Below are positions 52,161 through 61,818 of a stretch of DNA of 64,000 bases, in pieces. This DNA comes from Methylomonas sp. EFPC3 (GTDB lineage: Bacteria; Pseudomonadota; Gammaproteobacteria; Methylococcales; Methylomonadaceae): contig NZ_CP116398.1 of the NCBI RefSeq assembly GCF_029643245.1, positions 434,001-498,000 on the forward strand. The letters are read 5' to 3'. The translations under genes and the position numbers were made by a program. The notes under the pieces are model-generated. The model was not told the origin of the DNA. It worked only from the letters and a program-made list of their open reading frames with translations, and made no database searches. Numbering within the stretch: position 1 is the stretch's first letter; every line of letters begins with the position of its first letter.

Positions 52161-53942
52161 CTACAACTCGATACGTTCCGGCGCGACTCTGAGAATTTCG
52201 TCGATGGTGGTGATACCGGCCGCGACTTTTTCGGCGCCGCTAAGCCGCAGCGGCCGCATGCCTTCCTTGATCGCCTGTTTTTGCAGCAGGGCGGTGTCGC
52301 AGCCTTCCACGATCAGCTTTTCCAGTGCCGGGCTGTTCTCGAAAATTTCGTAAATGCCGACCCGGCCGGCGAAACCGGTATTGCGGCATTCCTTACAACC
52401 GACGGCCTTGAACAACTGCTTGGGCGGCGCCACCTTGAACGGCGCCACCAGCCCCCGCCACAGGTTTTCGTCGGTGGGTACCGCAGTTTTGCAGTGCTTG
52501 CACAGCACCCGGATCAGACGCTGGGCCATGATGCCGAGCACGGTCTGTTGGATCAGGTAACCCGGCACGCCGATATCCAGCAGACGGGTCACTGCGGCCG
52601 GCGCGTTGTTGGTGTGTAGTGTCGAGATTACCAAGTGGCCGGTCAGCGAGGCCTGGACCGCCATTTCCGCGGTTTCCAGATCGCGAATCTCGCCGACCAT
52701 GATGATGTCCGGATCTTGCCGCAGCAAGGTGCGGATGCCGCTGGCGAAATCCAGCCCGATATTGGCCTGGACCTGCATCTGATTGAAGGCCGGCTCGATT
52801 TGCTCGATCGGGTCTTCCACCGTGCATAAATTGATTTCCGGCGTCGCCAGCCGCTTCAGGGTTGAATACAGCGTCGTGGTCTTGCCGGAGCCGGTCGGGC
52901 CGGTGACCAGAATGATGCCGTGGGTATGGCCGACCAGGCGGTTCCACAGCGTAAGTTCCTGCTTGCTGAAGCCGAGTTGTACGTAATCGCGCAGTAACAC
53001 TTCCGGGTCGAAAATCCGCATTACCAGCTTCTCGCCGAACGCGGTCGGCATGGTCGACAGCCGCAGTTCGATTTCCTTGCCGTTGCTGTTCTGGGTTTTG
53101 ATCCGGCCATCCTGCGGCAGCCGCTTTTCGGCGATGTTCATCCGTCCCAGAATTTTCAGTCGACTCAAAACCGCGTTCATGATCGGCATCGGAAATTGGT
53201 AGACGTTATGCAGGATACCGTCGATCCGAAACCGGACATTGCCCTGCAGGCGGCGCGGTTCCATGTGGATGTCGCTGGCGCGCTGGTCGAAAGCGTATTG
53301 CAGCAGCCAGTTCACCAGATTGACCACATGCTGGTTGTTGGCGTCCAGATCCGCGACTTTGCTCAGTTCGACCAATTGCTCGAAATTCTGGCCCTCCGCG
53401 GTGCGGCCGTCGTTGTGGCTTTGCGCGCCTTTCAGCGATTTGGAAAAGTTATAGAACTCGTCCAGGTAGCGCTTGATTTCGTCCGGGTTGGCGAATACGC
53501 AACGAATCTTGCCGTGGTGCATTTTCGCCAGATCGGTTTGCCAGGCGCGGATGAACGGTTCGGCGGTGGCGACCACGATTTCGTCGTCGTTGATTTTGAT
53601 CGGCAGAATGTTGTAATTGCCGGCGTAGGCCTTGCTGAACAGGGCTGTCACGGTCGGCACATCGATTTTCAACGGATCGAAATAGTAGTAGGGCAGGGCC
53701 AGCTTCTTCGCCAGCCACTGGGTCAGATCCTCCTGCGACAGCGCCTTGCCCAGCTGGGTTTGGTCGGACAGCTCGCATTCTGACAAAACCTTGAGCGGAT
53801 GCTTGTTTAGATTGATCTTGGCTGCCGCATATTGCCGGCATTTTTCCAAATCCTGCGCCGACAGAATCCGGTCCTCTTGCAGCCAGCGGATGACCTGTTG
53901 AATCTCCAGTTTTCGGTCTTCGGTTTTGCTTTCTTCCCGCAT
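52161..53942 (-). CDS. PilB/GspE-family secretion or pilus assembly ATPase
   Basis: 593 residues. An N-terminal GspE/MshE-type domain (LGKALSQEDLTQWLAKKLAL) precedes a hexameric ATPase core: SDIHMEPR, Walker A GPTGSGKTTT, the Asp box VEDPIE, Walker B DIIMVGEIRD, the His box STLHTN, and a zinc site CKHC...CKEC. It would power type IV pilus extension or type II secretion. Unusually no pilC, pilA, gsp or msh genes are beside it, so it is an orphan or serves machinery encoded elsewhere. The start at 53942 lacks a clear ribosome site but no other Met is near. Confidence 0.88.
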   Translation of the reverse strand: MREESKTEDRKLEIQQVIRWLQEDRILSAQDLEKCRQYAAAKINLNKHPLKVLSECELSDQTQLGKALSQEDLTQWLAKKLALPYYYFDPLKIDVPTVTALFSKAYAGNYNILPIKINDDEIVVATAEPFIRAWQTDLAKMHHGKIRCVFANPDEIKRYLDEFYNFSKSLKGAQSHNDGRTAEGQNFEQLVELSKVADLDANNQHVVNLVNWLLQYAFDQRASDIHMEPRRLQGNVRFRIDGILHNVYQFPMPIMNAVLSRLKILGRMNIAEKRLPQDGRIKTQNSNGKEIELRLSTMPTAFGEKLVMRIFDPEVLLRDYVQLGFSKQELTLWNRLVGHTHGIILVTGPTGSGKTTTLYSTLKRLATPEINLCTVEDPIEQIEPAFNQMQVQANIGLDFASGIRTLLRQDPDIIMVGEIRDLETAEMAVQASLTGHLVISTLHTNNAPAAVTRLLDIGVPGYLIQQTVLGIMAQRLIRVLCKHCKTAVPTDENLWRGLVAPFKVAPPKQLFKAVGCKECRNTGFAGRVGIYEIFENSPALEKLIVEGCDTALLQKQAIKEGMRPLRLSGAEKVAAGITTIDEILRVAPERIEL

Positions 53943-54103
53943 GTGTTTGGTTTGCTGTGAATTCGGGAAGTTAGTCTAGCTAATTATTGGCCGGACGGTG
54001 TGGCCTAGCTTTGGCTTGAACCGTATTGTCGAGGTAACTGCGGCTTGACGTAGCGGACTGAGACGCGCCAATCCGGAAACAGGACGCGGCGGAAACTGGA
54101 CAC

Positions 54104-54127
54104 AAAAAAGCCGGCTGACGCCGGCTT
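54104..54127 (-). terminator. Rho-independent terminator
   Basis: On the minus strand AAGCCGGC-GTCA-GCCGGCTT runs into a T tract (54109-54104), ending the PEP-CTERM gene at 54148. Confidence 0.85.
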
Positions 54128-54147
54128 GGTATGAAAACGCTAACGGA

Positions 54148-54708
54148 TTAGCGCTTGACGTTAATTTTTCTGGCTCCGAAACCTAACAGGCCGATACCCA
54201 TCAGGCTCAAGACGCCTGGTTCCGGAATGGTCGGAATGTTGTCGGTACCCGTGCCGTTGGTGTAAGCGTAGTGGCTCAATCTACCGATATTGCAGTTGTT
54301 CGCACCGCATCCACCGGTGATGTTGTTGACTTGGGCGTTGGTCCATACTAGTTTGGTCATTTCTCCGATGTTTTCGAAGAAATAGGTATCGTTCACTCCG
54401 CCCAAGCCGCCGGTGCCGAATTTCAGCAGAAAATAGCCAGGTTGGTCCGGAGTGACGTCGAGGTACCATTGGCCGGCGCCGTCGGCGACTGCCGTTACCG
54501 AGCCGCTACTTTTGTAGTCCATCACCAAATTACTGCCGCTCGGTCCCAACAAGGCTTTCAATGCGTTTAATTCGGTGGCATCGCCGGAATTGCCCAGGTT
54601 TGCCGAACCGATAAAGGTGTCGACCGTATAGGTGGCGGCTTGCAATACCGGTGCGGCAAACCCGATGCCGATCGCAATTGCTGCAATGTATAAGTGTTTG
54701 AATTTCAT
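54148..54708 (-). CDS. PEP-CTERM secreted protein
   Basis: 186 residues; GGGGGAGAG fixes the start. Signal peptide MKFKHLYIAAIAIGIGFAAPVLQA, a beta-rich body (TVDTFIGSANLGNSGDATEL, later GGLGGVNDTYFFENIGEM) with two nearby Cys (GGCGANNCNIG), and a C-terminal sorting signal IPEPGVLSLMGIGLLGFG ending RKINVKR. This is the classic PEP type rather than VPLPA. A sigma-54-like promoter lies about 60 bp upstream and a terminator directly downstream, so it is probably monocistronic. The body's function is unknown. Confidence 0.82.
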   Translation of the reverse strand: MKFKHLYIAAIAIGIGFAAPVLQAATYTVDTFIGSANLGNSGDATELNALKALLGPSGSNLVMDYKSSGSVTAVADGAGQWYLDVTPDQPGYFLLKFGTGGLGGVNDTYFFENIGEMTKLVWTNAQVNNITGGCGANNCNIGRLSHYAYTNGTGTDNIPTIPEPGVLSLMGIGLLGFGARKINVKR

Positions 54709-54767
54709 GGCGTCTCTCCCCCGATGAGATATAAGTTACAAAAAAGTGAAAAATTCCCTTTAGATTG

Positions 54768-54783
54768 AGCATGAAATATGCCT
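54768..54783 (-). promoter_or_regulatory. Sigma-54-like promoter candidate
   Basis: On the minus strand AGGCATATTTCATGCT: GG and GC 10 bp apart, with CA after GG and TGCT at -12. The predicted start point is near 54757, 49 nt before the ATG. An 11-bp inverted repeat GTTACAAAAAA/TTTTTTGTAAC (54735-54745 and 54820-54830) flanks it. Confidence 0.45.
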
Positions 54784-55104
54784 ATAAGACTATTTTGATC
54801 TTTATCAGAGAGTTATGAGTTTTTTGTAACGCGGTTTTCACATAACTGTAAAAAAATACGACACTAGAAGAATCAAGCGCAACACCGCGGGAATGGGGCG
54901 GTATGATTTGGAGATGCGTCCCGGTTTAGGGGTGGATGTCGCATAAATCTTGGGTGCCGGCGCGGTATCGCGCGCTAGCTGATTCGGGCATCGGCCTCAG
55001 GGCAGAGCTGAGTTGTTAAATTTTCCGGCATCTGAGGTATCAATCAGCAGCGAGCCCTGCGACCTGCCCGGCTAACATCGACGGGGCTTACTTCCCGGTA
55101 TCAC
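54784..55104. other. AT-rich upstream region, noncoding
   Basis: Upstream DNA of the PEP-CTERM gene and downstream DNA of the P-type ATPase. No gene is supported. It contains the distal half of an inverted repeat (54820-54830) and A/T tracts; 54900-55104 shows nothing clear. Confidence 0.4.
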
Positions 55105-57816
55105 TCAGCGTTGGGTGCGTGCATATTTACGCAATCTGGCCGACTTCATCCGGACCGGAAACGGCTGGAACCGCCGCACCAGCCATTTGCGCAATTCTTC
55201 CAGCACCAGCATGCCGACGACGAAGGGCAGCGTGAACAGCCAGACCTCGCCGCCGATCGGCGCGGCGCCGAACAGGGCGTTGCCCCACGGCGTGTAGACG
55301 ATGGCCAGGATCAGCGCAATTTCCAACAAAATGCCGGACAGGATCAGCTTGTTATCCAGCAAGGCCGTACCGAGCAGGCCGCGCTGGCGTTGTTTGCAGA
55401 TGAAGACGTTGGCGATCTGCATCACGATGATCGCGCTGAGGCAGGCCGTGGTCGCCTGCAAATACAAGGGCTGGCGGCCGTGCAGGATTTGGCCGTATTC
55501 CCAGCCGCCTCGCTCCAGCACGAAAAAGAACGCCGCCATCGCCGCGACCGCCTCCAATAGGCCGAGGAAGCCGTAGGCCCGGGCCAACAGCCGCCAGTCG
55601 ATCAGGGTTTCCTTTTGCGAGCGCGGCGGCTGTTGCATCACCGCCGCGTCCGGCTTCTCCGCGCCCAGGCCCAGCGCCGGCAGCATGTCGGTGCCCAGAT
55701 CGACGGCCAAGATCTGGATGATGGTCAACGGCAGCGGAATCTTGAACAACACGAAAGCCAGATAGGGCACCACTTCCGGAATGTTCGAGGTCAGGATGTA
55801 GGTCAGAAATTTGCGGATGTTGTCAAATACGGCGCGGCCTTCCTCGATCGCGGCGACGATGCTGGCGAAGTTGTCGTCCAGCAAAATCATGTCGGCGGCC
55901 TCTTTGGCAACGTCGGTGCCGGCCTTGCCCATGGCGATGCCGATGTCGGCCTTTTTCAGCGCCGGCGCGTCGTTGACGCCGTCGCCGGTGACCGCGACGA
56001 TATGCCGCTTGCGTTGCAGGGCTTCGACGATCTGCATTTTCTGGTCGGCGCCGACCCTGGCAAAAACAATTTCTGCCGCATCCAGCGCCACTTGCAATTG
56101 GCTGGGCGTCAGTTTCTTCAATTTGTCGCCGACGATGACCTTGGGATGCTCGCCGCGCACCAGGCCGATTTGACGGGCGATGGCGACGGCGGTGTGCGGG
56201 TGGTCGCCGGTCACCATGATGACTTTGATGCCGGCCCGGTGACATTGGCCGATGGCGGCGGCGACTTCCGGCCGCGGCGGGTCTTCCAGACCGACCAGGC
56301 CGGCGAGGATCAGGCTTTGTTCGGGATTGTCCGGTATTTGTTCCGGCAGTGGCCGATAGGCCAGCGCCAATACCCGCAGCCCCTGGTCGGCCATAGTTTG
56401 CAGCGCTTTCGCCAATTGTTGGCGGTGGCCGTCGTCCAGCGCTTCGATGGTGTTACCGACAGCGATCTGCCGGCACAGCGGCAGCACCATTTCCAGCGCC
56501 CCCTTGCAGAACAACATCGTGCCGGCCGGCGTGTCGTGCAGCGTCGACATCCGCTTGCGGTCGGTATCGAACGGCACTTCGCCGATCTTCGGATAGTCGA
56601 TGCGCATGCCTCGGGCATGGGCCATATCCGCCAGCGCGATTTCCATCGGATCGCCGAGCGGCGAGTTGCCTTCGATACGCTTCAGGTTGTGGCATAACGC
56701 GGCGCAGGCCAGAAACGCAGCGTGCTGTTGCAGGCTGTGGCGGTCCAATTGGTCCGGGCGGCAATGGCGCCCGTCCAGGAACAACTGCACGACCGCCATT
56801 CGGTTCTCGGTCAACGTGCCGGTCTTGTCGGTGCAGATTACCGTGGTCGAGCCCAGGGTCTCCACCGACGGCAAATTGCGGATCAGCGCGTTGCGCTTGG
56901 CCATGCGTTGTGTCGCCATCGCCAGCGACAAGGTGACTGTCGGCAACAGCCCTTCCGGCACGTTGGCGACGATCAGGCCGATGGCGAAGATGAAGTTTTC
57001 CCAGAAGGTGAGGCCGATGGCTTGGCCGATGAAAAAGAAGGCGACGCCCAGCGCCAGCGCCAGCAGCGCGACAAAGTGGCTCAGACGGGCGATTTGTTTT
57101 TGCAGTGGCGATTGGGCTTTTACCGTGGTTTTCAGGGTGTGGGCGATCTTGCCGAACTCGGTGTGCATGCCGGTGGCGAACACCACGGCCTTGCCTTCGC
57201 CGGCCACCACCGAGGTGCCGGCCAGCAGGATGTTGCGGCTCTGGCTAATATCCTCGGCGTCTGACGGCTCCGCGTCGCGGCCTTTCGGCAACGATTCGCC
57301 GGTGATGGTGGCGTTGTTGACCCGCAACGCCAACGCTTCCACCAAACGGCAATCGGCCGGCACGTTATCGCCTTCCTGCAATACCAGCAGGTCGCCGGGC
57401 GCCAGTTCGTCGGCGTAGACCAGGTTCAATTCGCCGTCGCGAATCACTTTGACCTGGTGCGGCAACAGTTTTTGCAGCGCGGCGATGGCCTGTTCCGCCT
57501 GACGGCGTTGCCAGAACGAAAAACAGCCGTTGATCGCGATCACACCCAGAATGGCGTAACCCAGAGTCTGCATGCCTTCGCCGGGTTGCTGCGCTTCGGC
57601 GAAGAACGCCAGTCCGGCCGCCAGCCACAAGATCAATGCAAAAAAATGCAGAAACTCCCGGGCGAACAACAGCAAAGCCGAGGTCTTGCGGGTTTCTTCG
57701 AGGCGGTTGAAACCGAATTCGCGCAGCCGGTCTTCGATCACGGCATCGTCCAGGCCGTTCAGGCTGGAGCCCAAGCTTTCCAGAGCTTCCGCAGCGGTCA
57801 AATGGTGGATTTTCAT
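55105..57816 (-). CDS. P2-type cation-transporting ATPase
   Basis: 903 residues. Cation-ATPase N domain (about 5-45), actuator motif TGES (172-175), M4 motif NVPEGLLPTVT (285-295), phosphorylation site DKTGTLTENRM (Asp330), GDGVNDAPAL in the P domain, and six C-terminal helices. The M4 sequence VPEGLL resembles the P2C (Na,K-ATPase-like) group rather than the SERCA motif IPEGLP, and the C-terminal EELRKWLVRR also recalls P2C pumps, so Na+, K+ or H+ transport is more likely than Ca2+; this is inference. Start context is weak. It stands alone. Confidence 0.87.
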   Translation of the reverse strand: MKIHHLTAAEALESLGSSLNGLDDAVIEDRLREFGFNRLEETRKTSALLLFAREFLHFFALILWLAAGLAFFAEAQQPGEGMQTLGYAILGVIAINGCFSFWQRRQAEQAIAALQKLLPHQVKVIRDGELNLVYADELAPGDLLVLQEGDNVPADCRLVEALALRVNNATITGESLPKGRDAEPSDAEDISQSRNILLAGTSVVAGEGKAVVFATGMHTEFGKIAHTLKTTVKAQSPLQKQIARLSHFVALLALALGVAFFFIGQAIGLTFWENFIFAIGLIVANVPEGLLPTVTLSLAMATQRMAKRNALIRNLPSVETLGSTTVICTDKTGTLTENRMAVVQLFLDGRHCRPDQLDRHSLQQHAAFLACAALCHNLKRIEGNSPLGDPMEIALADMAHARGMRIDYPKIGEVPFDTDRKRMSTLHDTPAGTMLFCKGALEMVLPLCRQIAVGNTIEALDDGHRQQLAKALQTMADQGLRVLALAYRPLPEQIPDNPEQSLILAGLVGLEDPPRPEVAAAIGQCHRAGIKVIMVTGDHPHTAVAIARQIGLVRGEHPKVIVGDKLKKLTPSQLQVALDAAEIVFARVGADQKMQIVEALQRKRHIVAVTGDGVNDAPALKKADIGIAMGKAGTDVAKEAADMILLDDNFASIVAAIEEGRAVFDNIRKFLTYILTSNIPEVVPYLAFVLFKIPLPLTIIQILAVDLGTDMLPALGLGAEKPDAAVMQQPPRSQKETLIDWRLLARAYGFLGLLEAVAAMAAFFFVLERGGWEYGQILHGRQPLYLQATTACLSAIIVMQIANVFICKQRQRGLLGTALLDNKLILSGILLEIALILAIVYTPWGNALFGAAPIGGEVWLFTLPFVVGMLVLEELRKWLVRRFQPFPVRMKSARLRKYARTQR

Positions 57817-57980
57817 GGTTCGGCACGCTAACGAAGTGGCGGGTGGCGACAGTGTAAACCCAAATTTCTCCGGCCGCGGCGCAGGCCTGCGGACGCGGCG
57901 AGCACGGCGGCGAAAAAATGCGATTGTGTTTTCGGCGGCTGCGCGTGCAAACTTAGCCGGTTTTTTGCGTATTTGCCACG

Positions 57981-59180
57981 ATGCCCAATCTGTTTCATTA
58001 CCGAATGCCGCTCCCCAGTTTGACTGCGATTCTCGGCCTGGCCGTGCCGCTGGCCTTGTCCGGTTGCTTGTCGCCGCTGGCCCTGGACCGCGCCGTGGTC
58101 GAATACGACAAAGCCACGGCCGATACGCTGTCGCGGCAGTTGTTGCTGAACATTGCCCGCGCCCACCAGCACCAGCCGCTGCATTTCACCGGGGTGTCCA
58201 ATATTGCCGCGACCTTTAATTTTCAATTGAATGCCGGGGCGACGCCGGCGGTCACCGGCGACAACGGATCGTTGTTGACGCCGGTATTCGGCGGCACCGT
58301 CTCGGAAAATCCGACCATCAGCATCGTGCCGATCGAAGGCGAGGAATTCACCAGGCGCATGCTGACGCCGTTTCCGGAGAGCAAACTGACGATGCTGTTG
58401 CGCCAGGGCGTCGACGTGGATTTATTGCTGCGTTTGCTGGCCGGCGAACTGCGTCTGGCCGGCGGCGCGCAAAACGGCATCTATTCGAATCGGCCGGCCG
58501 ATGCCGAAGGCTACCGCGTGTTTCGCCAGGCGGTGCTGCATCTGTCGTCGGTTCAGGACCGGCACCAACTGTTTGCCGAACCGCTGATGTTCGAGCGCGA
58601 GTGGTTGTTGCCGGCCGGTAGCGTGGCAGCGGAACATCTGGCCGAGCTGGAAAAAGACTACGCCGTCGAATTTCTGCCGCAATCGGGACAAGTGCGGCTG
58701 AAGAAACGGGTGGTGGGGCGTATCTTGCTGACCAATTACGATCCGGCGCTACTGAGCAACGACGAGCGGCGGCGGCTGCACCAAGAGGCCGGGCAGGGCG
58801 CCGATAACGATGTCGGCGTCGATATCCGCGCCGGCTATCCGGGCGGCGAATGGCCGCTGCACGGCGTTTTCCGCTTGCGCAGCTTTCATAATGTGTTGAA
58901 CTTCATCGGCGAAGGCCTCGGCGACGAGCCGGAGTTTGCGGTGGACAAACACCCGGCGACGCCGGCGGTGCGCGAAAATCCGGTGCAGACCCTGGCCTTG
59001 CAGGTCGGCGCCGACGGCGGCGAACTCAGTGTCGAATTCGGCGGGCAGAATTACGCATTGCAACCCGAAACCGGTTACCAGTGGAACCGCGAGGGTTTCC
59101 GCTTGCTGTGCCAGATCTTTCAGATGACGGTCGCCAATTTGAACCAGCAAGGCGCCCCGGCCATCACCATTGCCAAATAA
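57981..59180 (+). CDS. Lipoprotein of unknown function next to CorA
   Basis: 399 residues (start 57981, alternative 58005). Lipobox ALSGC at about residue 29. The mature protein begins LDRAVVEYDKATADTLSRQL and LLNIARAHQHQPLHFTGVSN, a motif found in conserved lipoproteins of proteobacteria, and ends LCQIFQMTVANLNQQGAPAI. No enzymatic motif is seen. It lies 12 bp before a CorA-type transporter on the same strand, so both are probably one transcript, but a shared function is not shown by the sequence. Confidence 0.7.
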   Translation: MPNLFHYRMPLPSLTAILGLAVPLALSGCLSPLALDRAVVEYDKATADTLSRQLLLNIARAHQHQPLHFTGVSNIAATFNFQLNAGATPAVTGDNGSLLTPVFGGTVSENPTISIVPIEGEEFTRRMLTPFPESKLTMLLRQGVDVDLLLRLLAGELRLAGGAQNGIYSNRPADAEGYRVFRQAVLHLSSVQDRHQLFAEPLMFEREWLLPAGSVAAEHLAELEKDYAVEFLPQSGQVRLKKRVVGRILLTNYDPALLSNDERRRLHQEAGQGADNDVGVDIRAGYPGGEWPLHGVFRLRSFHNVLNFIGEGLGDEPEFAVDKHPATPAVRENPVQTLALQVGADGGELSVEFGGQNYALQPETGYQWNREGFRLLCQIFQMTVANLNQQGAPAITIAK

Positions 59181-59192
59181 GCGGAGAAACTC

Positions 59193-60182
59193 TTGAACCA
59201 GGCCATCGATAATTCCAAGGTCATGCGTTGCGTGGCCTACCAGAAAGGCATCGGTATCGGCGACGTTACCATCGAGGACATCAGCGAAGTGCTGCTGAAG
59301 GAGGATACCTTCGTCTGGTTGGGGCTGCGCGAGGCCGACAGCGGCATTTTGCGGGCGATCCAAATCGAGTTCGGCTTGCACGATCTGGCGATTGAGGATG
59401 CCTGTTCCGCGCATCAACGGCCGAAAATCGAGGAATACGGCGATTCGCTGTTCATCGTATTGCAGACCGCGCAGCTGGTCGACGACTGCGTCGCCTTCGG
59501 CGAGACCCATTTGTTCGTCGGGCCGCGCTTTTTGGTGACGGTACGCCACGGCGCCTCGCACAGTCTGGCCCGGGTGCGGGAACGCTGTCAGGCCATGCCG
59601 CAATTGCTGGCCAAAGGCTCCGGGTTTGCGTTGTATTCGGTGATGGATTTCATCGTCGACAACTACATGCCGGTGATCAACGGCTTGCAGGAACGCTTCG
59701 ATGTGTTGGAATCGGCCATCTTCCAGAACCGGCCTAGCCGGCAGACCATGGAAGGCTTGTACGAATTGAAGCGCGAGTTGCTGTTGCTGGAAGGCGCGAT
59801 CAATCCGGTGATCGACATTTGCAACGAATTGATGCGGTTTCACGGCGGCATGATCCACAAAGACGTACGCTTTTATTTTCGCGATGTCGCCGACCACATC
59901 AAACGCGTGGATCGGGCGATTCAGGGCATGCGCGAAATGCTGCTGGCGGCGATGCAGGTGCATCTGACCTTCGAAACGGTGCGCCAAAACGAAGTGGTCA
60001 AGCGGCTGGCCGGCTGGGGCGCGATTCTGGCGATTCCGACCATGGTGTTCAGTTGGTACGGCATGAACTTCCGCCACATGCCGGAACTGGATTGGGCCTT
60101 CAGTTATCCGCTGGTACTGGCCGGCGTGGCGGCGGGCAGCCTGGGTTTGTACTGGCGCCTGAAGCGCTCCGGCTGGTTGTAG
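59193..60182 (+). CDS. CorA-family Mg2+/divalent cation transporter
   Basis: 329 residues from a TTG start with GGAG seven bases upstream. The CorA signature YGMNF lies at about residue 290 between two C-terminal membrane helices (IPTMVFSWYGMNF and YPLVLAGVAAGSLGLYW). The N-terminal cytoplasmic alpha-beta domain contains LGLREADSGILRAIQIEFGL and the long-helix region VINGLQERFDVLESAIF. CorA channels import Mg2+, and relatives carry Ni2+, Co2+ or Zn2+. It follows a lipoprotein gene by 12 bp. Confidence 0.9.
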   Translation: MNQAIDNSKVMRCVAYQKGIGIGDVTIEDISEVLLKEDTFVWLGLREADSGILRAIQIEFGLHDLAIEDACSAHQRPKIEEYGDSLFIVLQTAQLVDDCVAFGETHLFVGPRFLVTVRHGASHSLARVRERCQAMPQLLAKGSGFALYSVMDFIVDNYMPVINGLQERFDVLESAIFQNRPSRQTMEGLYELKRELLLLEGAINPVIDICNELMRFHGGMIHKDVRFYFRDVADHIKRVDRAIQGMREMLLAAMQVHLTFETVRQNEVVKRLAGWGAILAIPTMVFSWYGMNFRHMPELDWAFSYPLVLAGVAAGSLGLYWRLKRSGWL

Positions 60183-60315
60183 CCCGCGGCTGGCGTCTCC
60201 ACGTTTCTCGACTATAGTAGCCTGACCGGCAAGCGGATGCGGTTGGTGCGTTAGAGTCGCCGAACCGAAGCAAGCGCCGCCCGCCGGTTGCGGTCACTTG
60301 GAACGGGAGTTAGCG

Positions 60316-61818
60316 ATGCGTGCGACGAAACGGCTGGGTTTGGGGCTGGCGAGCCTGTGGTGCGGATTGGCGCAAGCCGATTACCGGGACGATATCGGCT
60401 ATCGGCAATTGCAGCAGTTGTTGGGCAGTGCCGCGCCGACCGGGGCCGGCGTCAATGTCGTTCTGGCCGAAGCCTCCACGGTTCCACAATCCGACAAGCT
60501 GCGCTATCCGGTGTTTGCACCCAACACCGGGCAAACCCGGTTTGCCGGTAAAACCTTCAGTTATCCGGGGCCGCTGGCCAGTAACGGCATCTCCGATCAT
60601 GCCACCGGCGTTGCCGCCATGTTTTTCGGTAACGACTCCATCGCCCCCGGCATCGCCAACATTGCCGTGTACAACGCCGACGACTGGCTGCACGGCTTGG
60701 TCGCCGCTAGCGCCGAAGCTCCGCTTGCCGGGGCCCGGATCGCCAACCATAGCTGGATCGGCAGGGCCGACAGCGAAACCGACATCGGCGCCTACCTGCG
60801 TTTGGCGGACCGCATCGTCCAGCGCTACGAATTCATTCAGGTGGTCGGCATGGACAATGGGCCGAGCGACTCGCCGTTACTCGGCAGTGCTTACAACACG
60901 ATTGCGGTCGGCCGCAGCGACGGCGGCCACGACCGGGGTTCGGACCCGGTCGACAGTGTCTACGGCGGCGGCCGCACCCGGCCGGATTTGGTCGCGCCGC
61001 GCTCCACCACCAGCGGTGCGACGCCTATGGTCGCTGCGGCCGCGGCCTTGCTGGTCGAAACCGGTCATAGCGGCGCCGGCAATTTGTCCAACGCGGCACA
61101 AACGATTGCCGGTATCGGCCAGGTTTATAACGCCGAACGCGCCGAGACGGTCAAGGCGGCGCTGATGGCCGGGGCCGAACGGACCACCGATAATACCTCG
61201 ACCGCCGCCAATCTTGCCGATTACCGCAGCGCCGGCCACCAGACCGCCAACGGCTTGGACGACCGTTTCGGTGCCGGCCAGCTCGATGTGTTCAATAGTT
61301 ACCGGATCATCGCCGGCGGCGAGCAGGACAGCATCGAGGACGGCGGCAATGCCGAGCTGCGGCCGGCCGGGTTCGATGTCGACGACGCATTCGGGGGGCT
61401 GAACTCGAATAGGAGCGCCAGTTACAAAATCACCGCGCTAAAGGATCTGCAATTGTCGGCGGCTTTGGTCTGGAATATCGGCGTCGCCGACGACAGCAGC
61501 TTGGCCACGGTCTTGTACGATCTGGATCTGGAGTTGTTCGACACCACGCTGCAGCGTACGGTCGGTTTATCCGATAGCCGCGTAGACAACAGCGAACACC
61601 TGTGGCTGGCTTTGCGCGGCGGCCACGTTTACGAGCTGCGGGTGGTTGCGGCCACGGCCGGCGATTTCGTCTGGGATTATGCGTTGGCCTGGCGGATGGA
61701 GCCGCTGGCCGCGGCGCCGGTGCCGCTGCCGGCTTCGGTGTTTTTGTTTTCCGGCGCGTTGTTTGGATTTGCGCTATCGCGCCGCGGCGGCCGCTTGAAC
61801 GGCGCCAGCCGGGTTTAG
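60316..61818 (+). CDS. Subtilisin-like (S8) protein with VPLPA-CTERM signal
   Basis: 500 residues from ATG 60316 (GGGAG upstream; the in-frame TTG at 60298 is less likely). Signal peptide ends near GLAQA. The S8 fold is recognised from the His motif SDHATGVAAMFFG and the Ser motif TTSGATPMVAAAAALL, with NHSWIG as an oxyanion-region equivalent. The first-motif Asp is not in its usual VAVIDTG context; the position reads VNVVLAEAS, so Glu may replace Asp, as in sedolisins, or activity may be lost. The C-terminus has VPLPASVFLFSGALFG then RRGGR, an exosortase signal. It would act at the cell surface. Confidence 0.75.
   Translation: MRATKRLGLGLASLWCGLAQADYRDDIGYRQLQQLLGSAAPTGAGVNVVLAEASTVPQSDKLRYPVFAPNTGQTRFAGKTFSYPGPLASNGISDHATGVAAMFFGNDSIAPGIANIAVYNADDWLHGLVAASAEAPLAGARIANHSWIGRADSETDIGAYLRLADRIVQRYEFIQVVGMDNGPSDSPLLGSAYNTIAVGRSDGGHDRGSDPVDSVYGGGRTRPDLVAPRSTTSGATPMVAAAAALLVETGHSGAGNLSNAAQTIAGIGQVYNAERAETVKAALMAGAERTTDNTSTAANLADYRSAGHQTANGLDDRFGAGQLDVFNSYRIIAGGEQDSIEDGGNAELRPAGFDVDDAFGGLNSNRSASYKITALKDLQLSAALVWNIGVADDSSLATVLYDLDLELFDTTLQRTVGLSDSRVDNSEHLWLALRGGHVYELRVVAATAGDFVWDYALAWRMEPLAAAPVPLPASVFLFSGALFGFALSRRGGRLNGASRV

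Noticed and set aside
55615..56697. 360-codon plus-strand frame over the P-type ATPase
   Set aside because: Antisense to unmistakable ATPase motifs; no signal or family features of its own.
58749..60077. 442-codon minus-strand frame over the lipoprotein and CorA genes
   Set aside because: It is antisense to two well-supported genes and has the biased His/Gln/Arg content of a shadow frame.
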